A program made the position numbers and the translations under genes. Below, in pieces: positions 1 to 6,676 of a DNA stretch of 20,160 nt; positions within the stretch are counted from its first letter, which is position 1, and each line of letters begins with the position of its first letter. Under the pieces are notes generated by a model. That model saw nothing but the letters and a program-made list of their open reading frames with translations, made no database searches and had not been told where the DNA came from. Source of the DNA: a virus; IMG/VR virus record IMGVR_UViG_3300027714_000177, positions 1 through 20,160 of that record; one strand, given 5' to 3'.

Positions 1-444
1 GCTAAAGACCGTTCTGACAAAGCAGAAGTTGCGAAGGAGGAGACGTTTACTCCAGCCGCCACGCCTCCCCCCGAGAAACCTTTGGCAAAGCCCGACCTCA
101 AAGCGCAGTCTTGGGCCGAGGGCAATACATGGTTTGGCGCGGATGAGGTTATGACATACGCAGCTTTTGGGATACACCAAAAGATGGTAGAGCAAGAAGG
201 GTTTGACCCGACGAGCGATGACTACTATAGTGAGGTTGATCGCCGTATACGTGTGGAGTTTCCACACAAGTTTCAAAAGGCGAACAAAACGGGAGGAGCA
301 CAGGTCGCATCCGCTGGCGCATCCGCATCCCGCAGCACTACAAAACAGGGGCGCAAGTCGGTTAAGCTCTCACCGTCACAAATAGCGATGGCGAAACGTT
401 TGAACGTGCCGCTTGAAGAATACGCTAAGTATGTGAAGGATTAA
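1..444 (+). CDS. Putative scaffold-like head protein, C-terminal part (5' end outside window)
   Basis: The reading frame is open from base 1, so the true start lies upstream; the in-window TTG at 82 has no convincing ribosome site and is unlikely to be the start. The visible 147 residues begin with a Lys/Glu/Pro-rich linker. A conserved block follows with W-x-x-G-x-x-W-F, MTYAAFGIHQKMV and YYSEVDRRIRVEFPHKF, then a low-complexity Ala/Ser stretch, and a C-terminal segment VKLSPSQIAMAKRLNVPLEEY. This layout of charged linker, helical block and short conserved tail resembles a protein placed just before the capsid genes in many marine phage contigs, where a scaffolding or prohead-core role is the usual guess. 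Position upstream of the capsid gene fits. The role is inference; the existence of the gene is well supported. Confidence 0.8.
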   Translation, partial: AKDRSDKAEVAKEETFTPAATPPPEKPLAKPDLKAQSWAEGNTWFGADEVMTYAAFGIHQKMVEQEGFDPTSDDYYSEVDRRIRVEFPHKFQKANKTGGAQVASAGASASRSTTKQGRKSVKLSPSQIAMAKRLNVPLEEYAKYVKD

Positions 445-448
445 AACT

Positions 449-907
449 ATGGCTGATCGCAAACCTCGTGAAAGCGAGACCCGTGAAACAAGTTCACGCA
501 GAAAACCTTGGGCACCGCCCAGTCACTTAGAAGCACCAGAAGCCCCTCCGGGGTATGTGCACCGTTGGATACGAGTCGCAATGCGAGGCGAAGAGGACAA
601 GATGAATGTCCATGCCAAGTTGCGCGAAGGATGGGAACCTGTCCGTTCTGATGAGTATCCAGACTATGAGGCCCCTGTCATTGATGACGGAAGGTATCAA
701 GGAGTAATAGGGCAAGGCGGACTAATGCTTTGTCGCATGCCTGCCGAGACTATCGACGAACGATCCGCGTATTACGGGACCCGGACCCGCGAACAGATGG
801 TAGCTGTCGATCAGGATTTAATGAAGGACCAACACCCTTCAATGCCGATATCTAATAGTCGGCAAAGTCGTGTATCGTTCGGAGGCTCACGCCGAGACTC
901 CGACTAA
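449..907 (+). CDS. Conserved small head-region protein of unknown function
   Basis: This gene encodes 152 residues and starts 4 bases after the preceding stop. The N-terminal 30 residues are charged and probably disordered. The core carries PPGYVHRWIRVAMRGEEDKMNV followed by LREGWEPVRSDEYPDY, a pattern I recall from proteins encoded between the scaffold-like and capsid genes of marine podovirus-like contigs. The middle ends in GGLMLCRMP, and the C-terminus is Ser/Arg-rich. There is no signal peptide or membrane segment. Position argues for a role in head assembly or as a minor capsid component, but I know no demonstrated function for the family. Confidence 0.82.
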   Translation: MADRKPRESETRETSSRRKPWAPPSHLEAPEAPPGYVHRWIRVAMRGEEDKMNVHAKLREGWEPVRSDEYPDYEAPVIDDGRYQGVIGQGGLMLCRMPAETIDERSAYYGTRTREQMVAVDQDLMKDQHPSMPISNSRQSRVSFGGSRRDSD

Positions 908-927
908 CTTAGAGGGATATTGCTATT

Positions 928-1572
928 ATGGCAAATTCAAATGGAGCATTCGGGCTACGTCCGTATGGCATTCTAGGGTCCGCTGCTAATACCACTGGTA
1001 CAACCGAGTATCGGATAGCTTCGGACAATAGTAACCCGATCTTTCAAGGCATGGCGGTTATTCCGCTTGCTGCGGGGGTCATTGACGATCTGCAAGCTGC
1101 GGCTGGCGGTAATGTCGCAATCGCTGGCGTCTTTAATGGATGTGAGTATGTTTCTTCCGTGGATGGTTCAAAGGTTTTTTCAAACTCTTGGCCCGGATCA
1201 GGAGCAGATTCTAACTTCCCTGTAAAGGCGTTCTTGTACGACAACCCTGCACAGTTGTTCACTGTTGCAACGTCTAACGTTGTTGCTGGGGCGAACACTG
1301 AGGCTGAAATTCGTGCAGCGGTCTTTGCAAACATTGCGTTTGCTACAGGCAACAGCGGAACAACAAGTACAGGTATTTCTTCAGCAACCGCTGATTTGAA
1401 TACTATCGCCACCACCAACACATTGGCGTTGCGTATTATGGGCGTCATGGACGATCCTGATAACAGCGACTTTACTGCGGCTGGTATTCCGTTAATTGTT
1501 CGTATCAACAACCACTTTAACGCGCCTACGGGTTCGATTACTGCGGGTACTGTTGCCACGACAGGCGTATAA
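928..1572 (+). CDS. Putative capsid decoration/stabilisation protein
   Basis: This 214-residue protein starts behind a GAGGG ribosome site and ends 12 bases before the major capsid gene. The N-terminus MANSNGAFGLRPYGILGS, then NTTGTTEYRIASDNSNPIFQ, belongs to a pattern common in phage and prophage proteins encoded next to major capsid genes. The rest is rich in Ala, Gly, Thr and Val, as expected for a beta-rich virion protein, and contains VFNGCEYVSSVDG and DNPAQLFTV. Few charged residues and no hydrophobic helix argue against an enzyme or membrane protein. A capsid decoration or stabilising role is inferred from position and composition; another minor head protein is possible. Confidence 0.78.
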   Translation: MANSNGAFGLRPYGILGSAANTTGTTEYRIASDNSNPIFQGMAVIPLAAGVIDDLQAAAGGNVAIAGVFNGCEYVSSVDGSKVFSNSWPGSGADSNFPVKAFLYDNPAQLFTVATSNVVAGANTEAEIRAAVFANIAFATGNSGTTSTGISSATADLNTIATTNTLALRIMGVMDDPDNSDFTAAGIPLIVRINNHFNAPTGSITAGTVATTGV

Positions 1573-1584
1573 GGAGTTTAGAAC

Positions 1585-2496
1585 ATGGCTATTTCTCGCG
1601 CACAACTAGCGAAAGAGCTAGAACCCGGACTAAACGCTTTGTTTGGAATGGAGTACGACCGCTACGAAAACCAACACTCGGAAATTTACACAACGGAATC
1701 ATCGGACAGAGCGTTCGAGGAGGAAGTTATGTTGAGTGGATTCGGCGCTGCGCCTACTAAGGCGGAGGGTTCCAACGTATCGTTTGACGATGCTAACGAA
1801 TCATACACTGCTCGTTACAACCACGAAACTATTGCACTTGCGTTCTCTATAACAGAGGAAGCAATCGAAGACAATCTCTATGATCGTCTTGGTTCGCGGT
1901 ATACTCGTGCGTTGGCTCGTTCAATGGCACACACCAAGCAAGTTAAGGCCGCTGCGGTTCTTAACAATGCATTTACTGCTGGCGCTACTGCTGGTGGTGA
2001 TGGGGTTGCTTTGTGCGATGCGTCTCACCCTCTGACGAATGGTGGCACATTTGCTAACGAACCTTCGACAGCCGCTGATTTGAATGAGACATCTCTTGAA
2101 GATGCCTTAATCAACATTGCTGGTTTTGTTGATGAGCGTGGATTGAAGGTTGCTCTTCGGGGCTTGAAGCTTCTTATCCCACGCCAACTGCAGTTCGTTG
2201 CAGAGCGCCTGATGGTGTCCAACCTTCGCGTTGGTACGGCGGATAACGATACGAACGCAATCCGTTCGATGGGTATGTTGCCTGATGGCTTTGCCGTTAA
2301 CGACTTCCTAACGGACCCAGATGCGTTCTTCATCATGACTGATGCTCCTCGTGGAATGATCCACTTTGAGCGCACCGCTCTTTCCACTAACATGGAAGCA
2401 GACTTCGACACAGGTAACATGCGCTTTAAGGCGCGTGAGCGTTACAGCTTTGGGTTCTCAGACCCACGTTGTATCTTCGGTTCCCCCGGAGCGTAA
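1585..2496 (+). CDS. Major capsid protein (Mu gpT-like)
   Basis: This 303-residue protein would form the icosahedral shell. It looks like the gpT-type major head subunit: ALARSMAHTKQ around residues 109-119, the segment CDASHPLTNGGT around 145-156, VDERGLKVALRGLKLLIPRQ around 180-198, and a C-terminus RERYSFGFSDPR near 285-296 followed by GSPGA. An N-terminal acidic, helix-forming segment replaces the long delta domain of classic HK97 capsids, which fits a separate scaffold gene upstream. The start has a GGAG site 9 bases upstream. A strong intrinsic terminator follows about 45 bases after the stop, as often seen behind highly expressed capsid genes. I am confident it is the capsid protein; the exact family name is from memory. 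Confidence 0.92.
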   Translation: MAISRAQLAKELEPGLNALFGMEYDRYENQHSEIYTTESSDRAFEEEVMLSGFGAAPTKAEGSNVSFDDANESYTARYNHETIALAFSITEEAIEDNLYDRLGSRYTRALARSMAHTKQVKAAAVLNNAFTAGATAGGDGVALCDASHPLTNGGTFANEPSTAADLNETSLEDALINIAGFVDERGLKVALRGLKLLIPRQLQFVAERLMVSNLRVGTADNDTNAIRSMGMLPDGFAVNDFLTDPDAFFIMTDAPRGMIHFERTALSTNMEADFDTGNMRFKARERYSFGFSDPRCIFGSPGA

Positions 2497-2540
2497 CCTG
2501 TGTTACACTAACCGCAAGGATTTCCCCTCCCTGCTCAACT

Positions 2541-2571
2541 GAGGCGGTCTTCGGATCGCCTCTTTCTTTTT
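2541..2571 (+). terminator. Intrinsic terminator with UUCG tetraloop behind the capsid gene
   Basis: A 9-base-pair stem (GAGGCGGTC at 2541-2549 against GATCGCCTC at 2554-2562, one G-U pair) closes on the loop TTCG and is followed directly by TTTCTTTTT. This is a textbook Rho-independent terminator, and the C(UUCG)G loop is an extra-stable tetraloop. It would separate capsid transcription from the downstream genes, fully or partly. Confidence 0.9.
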
Positions 2572-2649
2572 GTCAAAAGGTTGTGTATCATTCTGTCATC
2601 CCTGACAGGCGCATAATGCGTCTGACACTAGCCACGACAGGAGTATAAC
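2572..2649 (+). promoter_or_regulatory. Leader with two overlapping hairpins, possible promoter or processing site
   Basis: This non-coding leader follows the terminator and precedes the gene at 2650. It contains CTGTCA-TCCC-TGACAG (2593-2608). A second inverted repeat, CAGGCGCA (2606-2613) against TGCGTCTG (2617-2624), has a 3-base loop and one G-U pair. The two hairpins share bases 2606-2608, so they cannot fully form together. A CATAAT at 2612-2617 could serve as a -10 box, but I see no good -35 at standard spacing. A phage-polymerase promoter, operator or RNase processing site are all possible. A GGAG site precedes the ATG at 2650. Confidence 0.4.
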
Positions 2650-3378
2650 ATGGCTAATACAACTTTTTCGGGTCCAGTACGGTCTGAAAACGGCTTTCAG
2701 CAAGTTACCAAAAACGGAACTACTGGCACAATATCTCAAAAGCAGTTTGAAATTCAAACGGTTCCAACCTCTGGTATTAACAATGTTGTTGATACAAACG
2801 GTTTCTCTGGAACGGTTACTGCCGCAGGAGCAAACAACGCCAGCTTAGATACGGGTGCAACTATCTTTGGCATTACGCCAAACGCGCACGGCTCTGGTAT
2901 TGCTGATGCTTCTATTAACACTTTTGTTAACAAGATTGGCGGCACTATTGTAACGTCTATTCTTATTGACCTTCAAGGCGGCTTTGTTGGATCATCTACA
3001 GGAGATCGTATTATTGGTGTCGGAACTTCTGCTAATGCGCACATTGCGGTACTTACAAAAGAAGTTAACGGTATTCCAATCCTGTTAGAATTTGGTTGCG
3101 TAGAGGTTCCTACAGGCGGTGATCCAGATATTAACGTAGACATTTCGGCCACGGGAACAACCGCGTCAGGCGCGGCTGTAGCCAGCGGAACTCAGATGAT
3201 GAACAACGGCGACCTTACTTTAGGTTACTACAACTCCGTTGACTCGGCTGCTACTATGGCGGCTTTGTCTAAAAAGTTCATCTATCTAGTTCAAGGCTCT
3301 GCCACAAACGCAGCGTACAGTGCTGGTAAAATTTGGATTAGAATTACCGGAATGAACGTAGACTTCAATAACGGTTAA
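2650..3378 (+). CDS. Putative virion surface protein (capsid decoration/head fibre type)
   Basis: This 242-residue protein is the first gene after the terminator and hairpin leader. The N-terminus FSGPVRSENGFQQV is a short anchor-like motif I recall at the start of beta-rich structural proteins in marine phage contigs. The rest is rich in Gly, Thr, Ser, Ala and Asn with regular beta patterning (for example ILIDLQGG, KIWIRITGM), typical of an extracellular virion component. There is no enzyme motif, signal peptide or membrane helix. Its place just after the major capsid gene suggests a head decoration or head-fibre role, but a tail role cannot be excluded. Confidence 0.72.
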   Translation: MANTTFSGPVRSENGFQQVTKNGTTGTISQKQFEIQTVPTSGINNVVDTNGFSGTVTAAGANNASLDTGATIFGITPNAHGSGIADASINTFVNKIGGTIVTSILIDLQGGFVGSSTGDRIIGVGTSANAHIAVLTKEVNGIPILLEFGCVEVPTGGDPDINVDISATGTTASGAAVASGTQMMNNGDLTLGYYNSVDSAATMAALSKKFIYLVQGSATNAAYSAGKIWIRITGMNVDFNNG

Positions 3379-3389
3379 GGGGCGGTGAT

Positions 3390-3794
3390 ATGGCAGATGC
3401 TGTAGCTACACAGACGCTTTTCGATGGGGCCAAAAGGGTTGTTCAAAAGTTTACGAACATCTCAGATGGCTCCGGAGAATCGGCAGTTAAGAAGGTTGAT
3501 GTTTCTGCACTGACTACGGGTTTGGATGGCGTTGCTTGTACTGGCGTTGTGATAGAACGAATCTGGTGGCAGTGTATTGGCATGAAGGTTCAAATTCTTT
3601 GGGACGCATCAACCGATGTTCTCTGTATTGAACTAGGTGAGAACCAAAGCGGCAACCACGAGTACAGTGTGTTCGGCGGTTTGACTAACAACTCCGGTGG
3701 CGGAAAGACCGGAGATGTTATGTTCACAACAGTCGGTCATACAAGTGCAGACACATACACTATCATATTGGATATGAGAAAAGAGTATGGCTAG
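3390..3794 (+). CDS. Conserved virion-associated protein
   Basis: This gene encodes 134 residues, preceded by a GGGGCGG purine run before the ATG. The start MADAVATQTLFDGAKRVVQKF, then TNISDGSGESAVKKVDVSAL, matches a family I remember from pelagiphages and uncultured marine phages, usually placed between capsid and connector genes. The pattern IERIWWQCIGMKVQILWDAS suggests a beta-sandwich core. The gene end overlaps the next start by 8 bases, consistent with coupled translation. It probably belongs to the virion surface, paired with the gene at 2650; no specific function is established to my knowledge. Confidence 0.75.
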   Translation: MADAVATQTLFDGAKRVVQKFTNISDGSGESAVKKVDVSALTTGLDGVACTGVVIERIWWQCIGMKVQILWDASTDVLCIELGENQSGNHEYSVFGGLTNNSGGGKTGDVMFTTVGHTSADTYTIILDMRKEYG

Positions 3795-4071
3795 TCGTTC
3801 GGATAAGCCGATAAAGCGTAACAAGAAAAATTACCGCCCCACTAAGTCTGGGGCGGGGATGACGGAAAAGGGTGTGAAAGCCCATCGCGCTGCAAACCCG
3901 GGGTCAAAGCTTAAAACAGCGGTCACGGGAAAAGTGAAGAAGGGCAGCAAGGACGCCAAGCGCAGAAAGTCTTATTGCGCTCGTTCGGCAGGACAGATGA
4001 AGAAGTTTCCAAAGGCGGCTAAGGACCCGAATAGCCGTTTAAGACAGGCTAGAAAACGTTGGAAGTGTTGA
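3787..4071 (+). CDS. Small lysine/arginine-rich protein, DUF6321-like
   Basis: This gene encodes 94 residues, of which about a third are Lys or Arg. The core AANPGSKLKTAVTGKVKKG, then SKDAKRRKSYCARSAGQMKK, and the C-terminal RKRWKC match the DUF6321 pattern as I remember it from cyanophages and marine phages (K-RRKSFCAR, terminal RW-C). Two Cys residues are visible, C64 and C94. It opens a run of tiny basic genes and overlaps the gene before by 8 bases and the gene after by 1. The function is unknown. Charge and position suggest nucleic-acid binding or packaging with the virion, which is inference only. Confidence 0.8.
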   Translation: MASRSDKPIKRNKKNYRPTKSGAGMTEKGVKAHRAANPGSKLKTAVTGKVKKGSKDAKRRKSYCARSAGQMKKFPKAAKDPNSRLRQARKRWKC

Positions 4072-4289
4072 TGAAACAAGTGGTAGTTATTCTTCTTACG
4101 GCGGTTATTGGCGGCATTGGCGCGGTCAGTTATAGCTGGGCCACTTGGACAACTCAAACTTTAATCTCTGTAGATAAAAAAACAGAGGTGATAGCGTCAG
4201 AAATATCGTACATTAAATCGTACATGGAGCGTGATTATGGCTATATCCAGAGGTCAGATGGAACAGCAAGTTTCCAAGCCACCCGCTAA
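4071..4289 (+). CDS. Small single-pass membrane protein
   Basis: The ATG at 4071 overlaps the previous stop (TGATG) and gives 72 residues; an upstream in-frame TTG at 4059 is less likely. Residues 4-24 form one hydrophobic helix (VVVILLTAVIGGIGAVSYSWA) after a single basic residue. A mixed-charge stretch with helix potential (SVDKKTEVIASEISYIKSYMER) follows. The last 53 bases are read in two frames because the next gene starts inside. It could be a holin, an inner-membrane spanin-like protein or another membrane-associated lysis or entry factor; nothing in the sequence decides. No endolysin is visible nearby to support a lysis role. Confidence 0.6.
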   Translation: MKQVVVILLTAVIGGIGAVSYSWATWTTQTLISVDKKTEVIASEISYIKSYMERDYGYIQRSDGTASFQATR

Positions 4290-4497
4290 GACTCTCAAGG
4301 GTCTCACCTACTATAAAAGAGGTGGTAAGGCTTCTCCTAAATCCAAGGGCAGCAAGATTTGTCCTGCGGGTAAGGCTTGGGCGAAAAGAACTTTTGACAC
4401 GTATCCTTCGGCGTATGCAAACATGGCGGCTTCAAAGTATTGCAAAGACCCTAACTACGCCAAGGGCGCAAAAGGCAAGAAGAAGAAGAAGTCGTAA
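4237..4497 (+). CDS. Small basic Cys-containing conserved phage protein
   Basis: I chose the ATG at 4237 (86 residues) because GGAG at 4226-4229 sits 7 bases upstream; a GTG at 4231 is also in frame. The core reads GSKICPAGKAWAKRTFDTYP followed by SAYANMAASKYCKDPNYAKG, a motif I recall in many marine phage and cyanophage mini-proteins. The tail ends in a run of Lys (GKKKKKS). Two Cys, one in the ICPAG motif and one in SKYCKD, may pair or bind a metal. It overlaps both neighbours. The function is unknown; it is grouped with other basic mini-proteins that may act together. Confidence 0.8.
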   Translation: MAISRGQMEQQVSKPPAKTLKGLTYYKRGGKASPKSKGSKICPAGKAWAKRTFDTYPSAYANMAASKYCKDPNYAKGAKGKKKKKS

Positions 4498-4865
4498 TGG
4501 GCGAGTTAAAAAAATGGCGCGACCAGAAGTGGGTGAGGATAGGAACTGATGGTAAAATCAAAGGTCCATGCGGTACTTCAAAGGACAAGAAGAACCCTGA
4601 CCGATGCCTTCCGTTGGCTAAAGCACGTTCTCTTTCTAAAGCAGATAGAGCTTCGACTGCTAAGAAAAAGAAAAAAGCTGGCAAAAAAGGAAAAACCGTT
4701 GTCAGTAACACTAAAAAAGCCAAGGTCAGAGGCTATACCCTTGGGGGACAAGTCAAAAGGCCCTACCAAGGCGAAGGCAAAGAAGGCGAAGCGGTCGCGA
4801 AAGGCTGCGGACAAGTAATGGAATCTAGGCGCAAGAGCACCAAGGGCGCTGTTCGTCAGTTTTAA
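4497..4865 (+). CDS. Small lysine-rich protein, DUF5872-like
   Basis: This gene encodes 122 residues, starting at a TAATG overlap. The N-terminus GELKKWRDQKWVRIGTDGKI, then GPCGTSKDKKNPDRCLPLAKA, and the block SKADRASTAKKKKKAGKKGK resemble the small domain I know as DUF5872 (W-x-x-E/Q-x-W, a conserved R-LP, then a Lys-rich helix). The C-terminal part changes character to Gly-rich (GYTLGGQVKRP) and ends in AKGCGQVMESRRKSTKG, a tail shared by other phage mini-proteins. Three Cys are present. The domain is also reported from giant viruses, as far as I remember. The function is unknown; the high charge suggests nucleic-acid contact. Confidence 0.78.
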   Translation: MGELKKWRDQKWVRIGTDGKIKGPCGTSKDKKNPDRCLPLAKARSLSKADRASTAKKKKKAGKKGKTVVSNTKKAKVRGYTLGGQVKRPYQGEGKEGEAVAKGCGQVMESRRKSTKGAVRQF

Positions 4866-4877
4866 AGGAGAAGGCTA

Positions 4878-5039
4878 ATGGCTATGAAACAACCAACAGA
4901 AGACCAGACTGGTCTTAAAAAGTTACCTGAGCCAGTTCGTAATAAAATGGGGTACATGAAAAACGGCGGCAAAGTTGCAAGCTTTAAAAACGGCGGCTGT
5001 GTCATGACTAAAACAAATCAAAAACCTAAGTTGGTTTAA
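4878..5039 (+). CDS. 53-residue basic conserved mini-protein
   Basis: This short frame has AAAGGAGAAGG just upstream of its ATG, the best Shine-Dalgarno sequence in this cassette. The product contains GLKKLPEPVRNKMGYMKNGG, then a second Asn-Gly-Gly (KNGGC), and ends in KPKLV. The GLKKLP--VRNKMGYM motif recurs in marine phage contigs. It closes the run of basic mini-genes and stops 2 bases before the connector gene at 5042. Its length is typical of the family, so it is not a fragment. The function is unknown. Confidence 0.72.
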   Translation: MAMKQPTEDQTGLKKLPEPVRNKMGYMKNGGKVASFKNGGCVMTKTNQKPKLV

Positions 5040-5041
5040 TC

Positions 5042-5707
5042 ATGGCTACTTCTGGGTCCAGAGATTTCAACATTGATGTTGGTGAAATTATTGAGGAAGC
5101 GTATGAGCGGTGTGGACTAGAGGTCCGCACTGGTTACGATGCTCGAACGGCGCGTAGGTCTTTGAACCTGATGTTTGCTGATTGGGCAAACCGTGGCATT
5201 AACATGTGGACCGTGGCGCAAGGCACTATAACTCTGACTAAAGGGTTGGCTACTCAGACGTTAACGGCTGATGTTGTTGATGTACTAGAGGTTGTTCTTA
5301 GGCGCAGTAATACAGACTTTGAGATAGAACGAATTAGTCGGGGGGAGTACGCTACTCTTCCCAACAAAACCACGCAGGGTAGACCAAGCCAGTTTTGGTT
5401 TAACAGACAGATTGATCCTGTTATAAACCTGTGGGCTGTTCCCGAAAACTCTACAGATCAGTTGATCTATTACTATGTGCAGAGGATTGAGGACGCCGAT
5501 ACGTTGGTGAACACAACAGATATGCCGTTTCGTTTCTACCCATGTATGGTAGCAGGACTAGCGTATTATATCGCTATGAAAAAAGCGCCGGAACGGATAC
5601 AACTTTTGAAGAGTGTGTATGAAGAAGAGTTTCAACGGGCCTCTGACGAGGACGAGGATCGTGTTCCTCTTAAACTTCAACCAAGCATTCAGTATTTAAG
5701 GGTGTGA
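5042..5707 (+). CDS. Head-tail connector protein (P22 gp4-like)
   Basis: This 221-residue protein probably sits beneath the portal and joins head to tail. The helical N-terminus IDVGEIIEEAYERCGLE, then the pattern ARRSLNLMFADWANRGINMW, is characteristic of gp4-type tail accessory factors. A beta-rich middle (FWFNRQIDPVINLWAVPE) and YYYVQRIEDADT follow, then a helical end with LAYYIAMKKAPERI. Its place ahead of a second adaptor gene is typical of podovirus-like marine phages. The ATG has only a weak ribosome site and is 2 bases after the preceding stop, so coupled translation is likely. The assignment comes from motif memory and gene order. Confidence 0.82.
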   Translation: MATSGSRDFNIDVGEIIEEAYERCGLEVRTGYDARTARRSLNLMFADWANRGINMWTVAQGTITLTKGLATQTLTADVVDVLEVVLRRSNTDFEIERISRGEYATLPNKTTQGRPSQFWFNRQIDPVINLWAVPENSTDQLIYYYVQRIEDADTLVNTTDMPFRFYPCMVAGLAYYIAMKKAPERIQLLKSVYEEEFQRASDEDEDRVPLKLQPSIQYLRV

Positions 5708-5708
5708 C

Positions 5709-6032
5709 ATGGCCTATGCCTCAGACAAGAATGCGTATGGGATTTCAGACCGCTCTGGCTTTCGCTATAGACTAAGAGATATGCGAAAAGAGTGGACAGG
5801 GGCGCTTGTTGGCAATGACGAGTTTGATCCAAAGCACCCTCAGTTGTTTCCTCCCAAGGTAGGGTCTGATCCCCAAGCTTTGAGAAACCCCCGACCCGAG
5901 GGCGGTTTAGAGGCTCAAAGAAACATTCAGTACGGCTTTAGACCTGTTGGCTTTCACGGGGACGAGGCGTTGACTCCTAACAGATTGAAATCTACAGGGG
6001 AGGTCGGAGAGGTTACGGTGGTCACGTCATGA
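5709..6032 (+). CDS. Conserved connector-region protein (AYGISDRSGFRYRLRDM family)
   Basis: This gene encodes 107 residues, 1 base after the previous stop. The N-terminal block KNAYGISDRSGFRYRLRDM, then KEWTGALVGNDEF and DPKHPQLFPP, is strongly conserved in marine phages as I remember them; relatives often carry a Cys pair here that looks like a zinc knuckle, but this copy has none. The segment ALRNPRPEG follows, and the C-terminus is probably flexible. It always seems to lie among connector or adaptor genes, so a small structural role is likely. There is no known function. It overlaps the next gene at ATGA. Confidence 0.8.
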   Translation: MAYASDKNAYGISDRSGFRYRLRDMRKEWTGALVGNDEFDPKHPQLFPPKVGSDPQALRNPRPEGGLEAQRNIQYGFRPVGFHGDEALTPNRLKSTGEVGEVTVVTS

Positions 6033-6676
6033 GCTTTACATTTGCGCAGTTAAAAACAGCGTTGCAGGATTATACTGAGAACACAGAGACTTCTTTTGTA
6101 GCTAATCTTCCTTTGTTTATACGAGTTGCGGAAGAACGTATTCTAAAGTCGGTTCAGTTAAACTTGTTTCGAAGAAACGTTTCGGGCAACATGTCAGTCG
6201 GCAATAAATTCCTTGCGGCCCCGTCTGACTTTCTTGCTCCTTATTCTTTGAGCTATACCAGTGGTTCTGAGCAAGTGTTTTTAGAGTTCAAGGACGTTAG
6301 TTTTATTCAAACATACAACCCAGACCCTACTGTTACAGGGTTGCCGAAGTATTATGCTTCGTTTGATGTCAGCAATTTTATCTTGGCTCCTACGCCGAAT
6401 GCTTCTCTTGCTGCGGAACTTCATTACTTGTATCGGCCTGTAAGTCTGACCGCAGGAGCGGAAAGCGGCACAACATGGTTGAGTGAAAATGCAGAGTTAA
6501 GCTTACTGTATGGATCGTTGATAGAGGCGTATATTTTCATGAAGGGTGAGCCGGACGTTATGGCAATCTATGATAAGCGTTATCAAGAATCTTTGGTTGG
6601 TCTGAAACTTTTGGGAGAGGCTAAAGAAACTACGCAGGACTATCGTGTTGGTCGGATTATAAGGCCTAAACAATGA
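6029..6676 (+). CDS. Head-tail adaptor protein (SU10 adaptor / T7 gp11-like)
   Basis: This gene encodes 215 residues. The N-terminus FAQLKTALQDYTENTETSF followed by LPLFIRVAEERILKSVQLNL fits the adaptor family known from podophage SU10 and, more distantly, T7 gp11. These form the ring between portal and nozzle. Further signals are LPKYYASFDVSNFILAPTP and the pattern LHYLYRPVSLT with TTWLSENAELSLLYGSLIEA, all typical of the family. The C-terminus ends in YRVGRIIRP. The gene overlaps both neighbours by 4 bases. Two adaptor-type genes so close together support a short-tailed virion. The assignment is from memory. Confidence 0.85.
   Translation: MSFTFAQLKTALQDYTENTETSFVANLPLFIRVAEERILKSVQLNLFRRNVSGNMSVGNKFLAAPSDFLAPYSLSYTSGSEQVFLEFKDVSFIQTYNPDPTVTGLPKYYASFDVSNFILAPTPNASLAAELHYLYRPVSLTAGAESGTTWLSENAELSLLYGSLIEAYIFMKGEPDVMAIYDKRYQESLVGLKLLGEAKETTQDYRVGRIIRPKQ

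Noticed and set aside
203-385. Second + frame ORF of 60 residues inside the scaffold-like gene
   Set aside because: It overlaps the well-supported frame, has no ribosome site and no recognisable motif.
4505-4515. A-rich run as possible slippery site for a programmed frameshift
   Set aside because: The frame entered by slipping stops soon at the 4549 region and no relative product is recognisable; the normal frame is complete.
4549-4818. Plus-strand ORF of 89 residues inside the DUF5872-like gene
   Set aside because: It overlaps entirely with a better-supported frame that carries conserved motifs; lysine-rich AAG/AAA codons keep other frames open.
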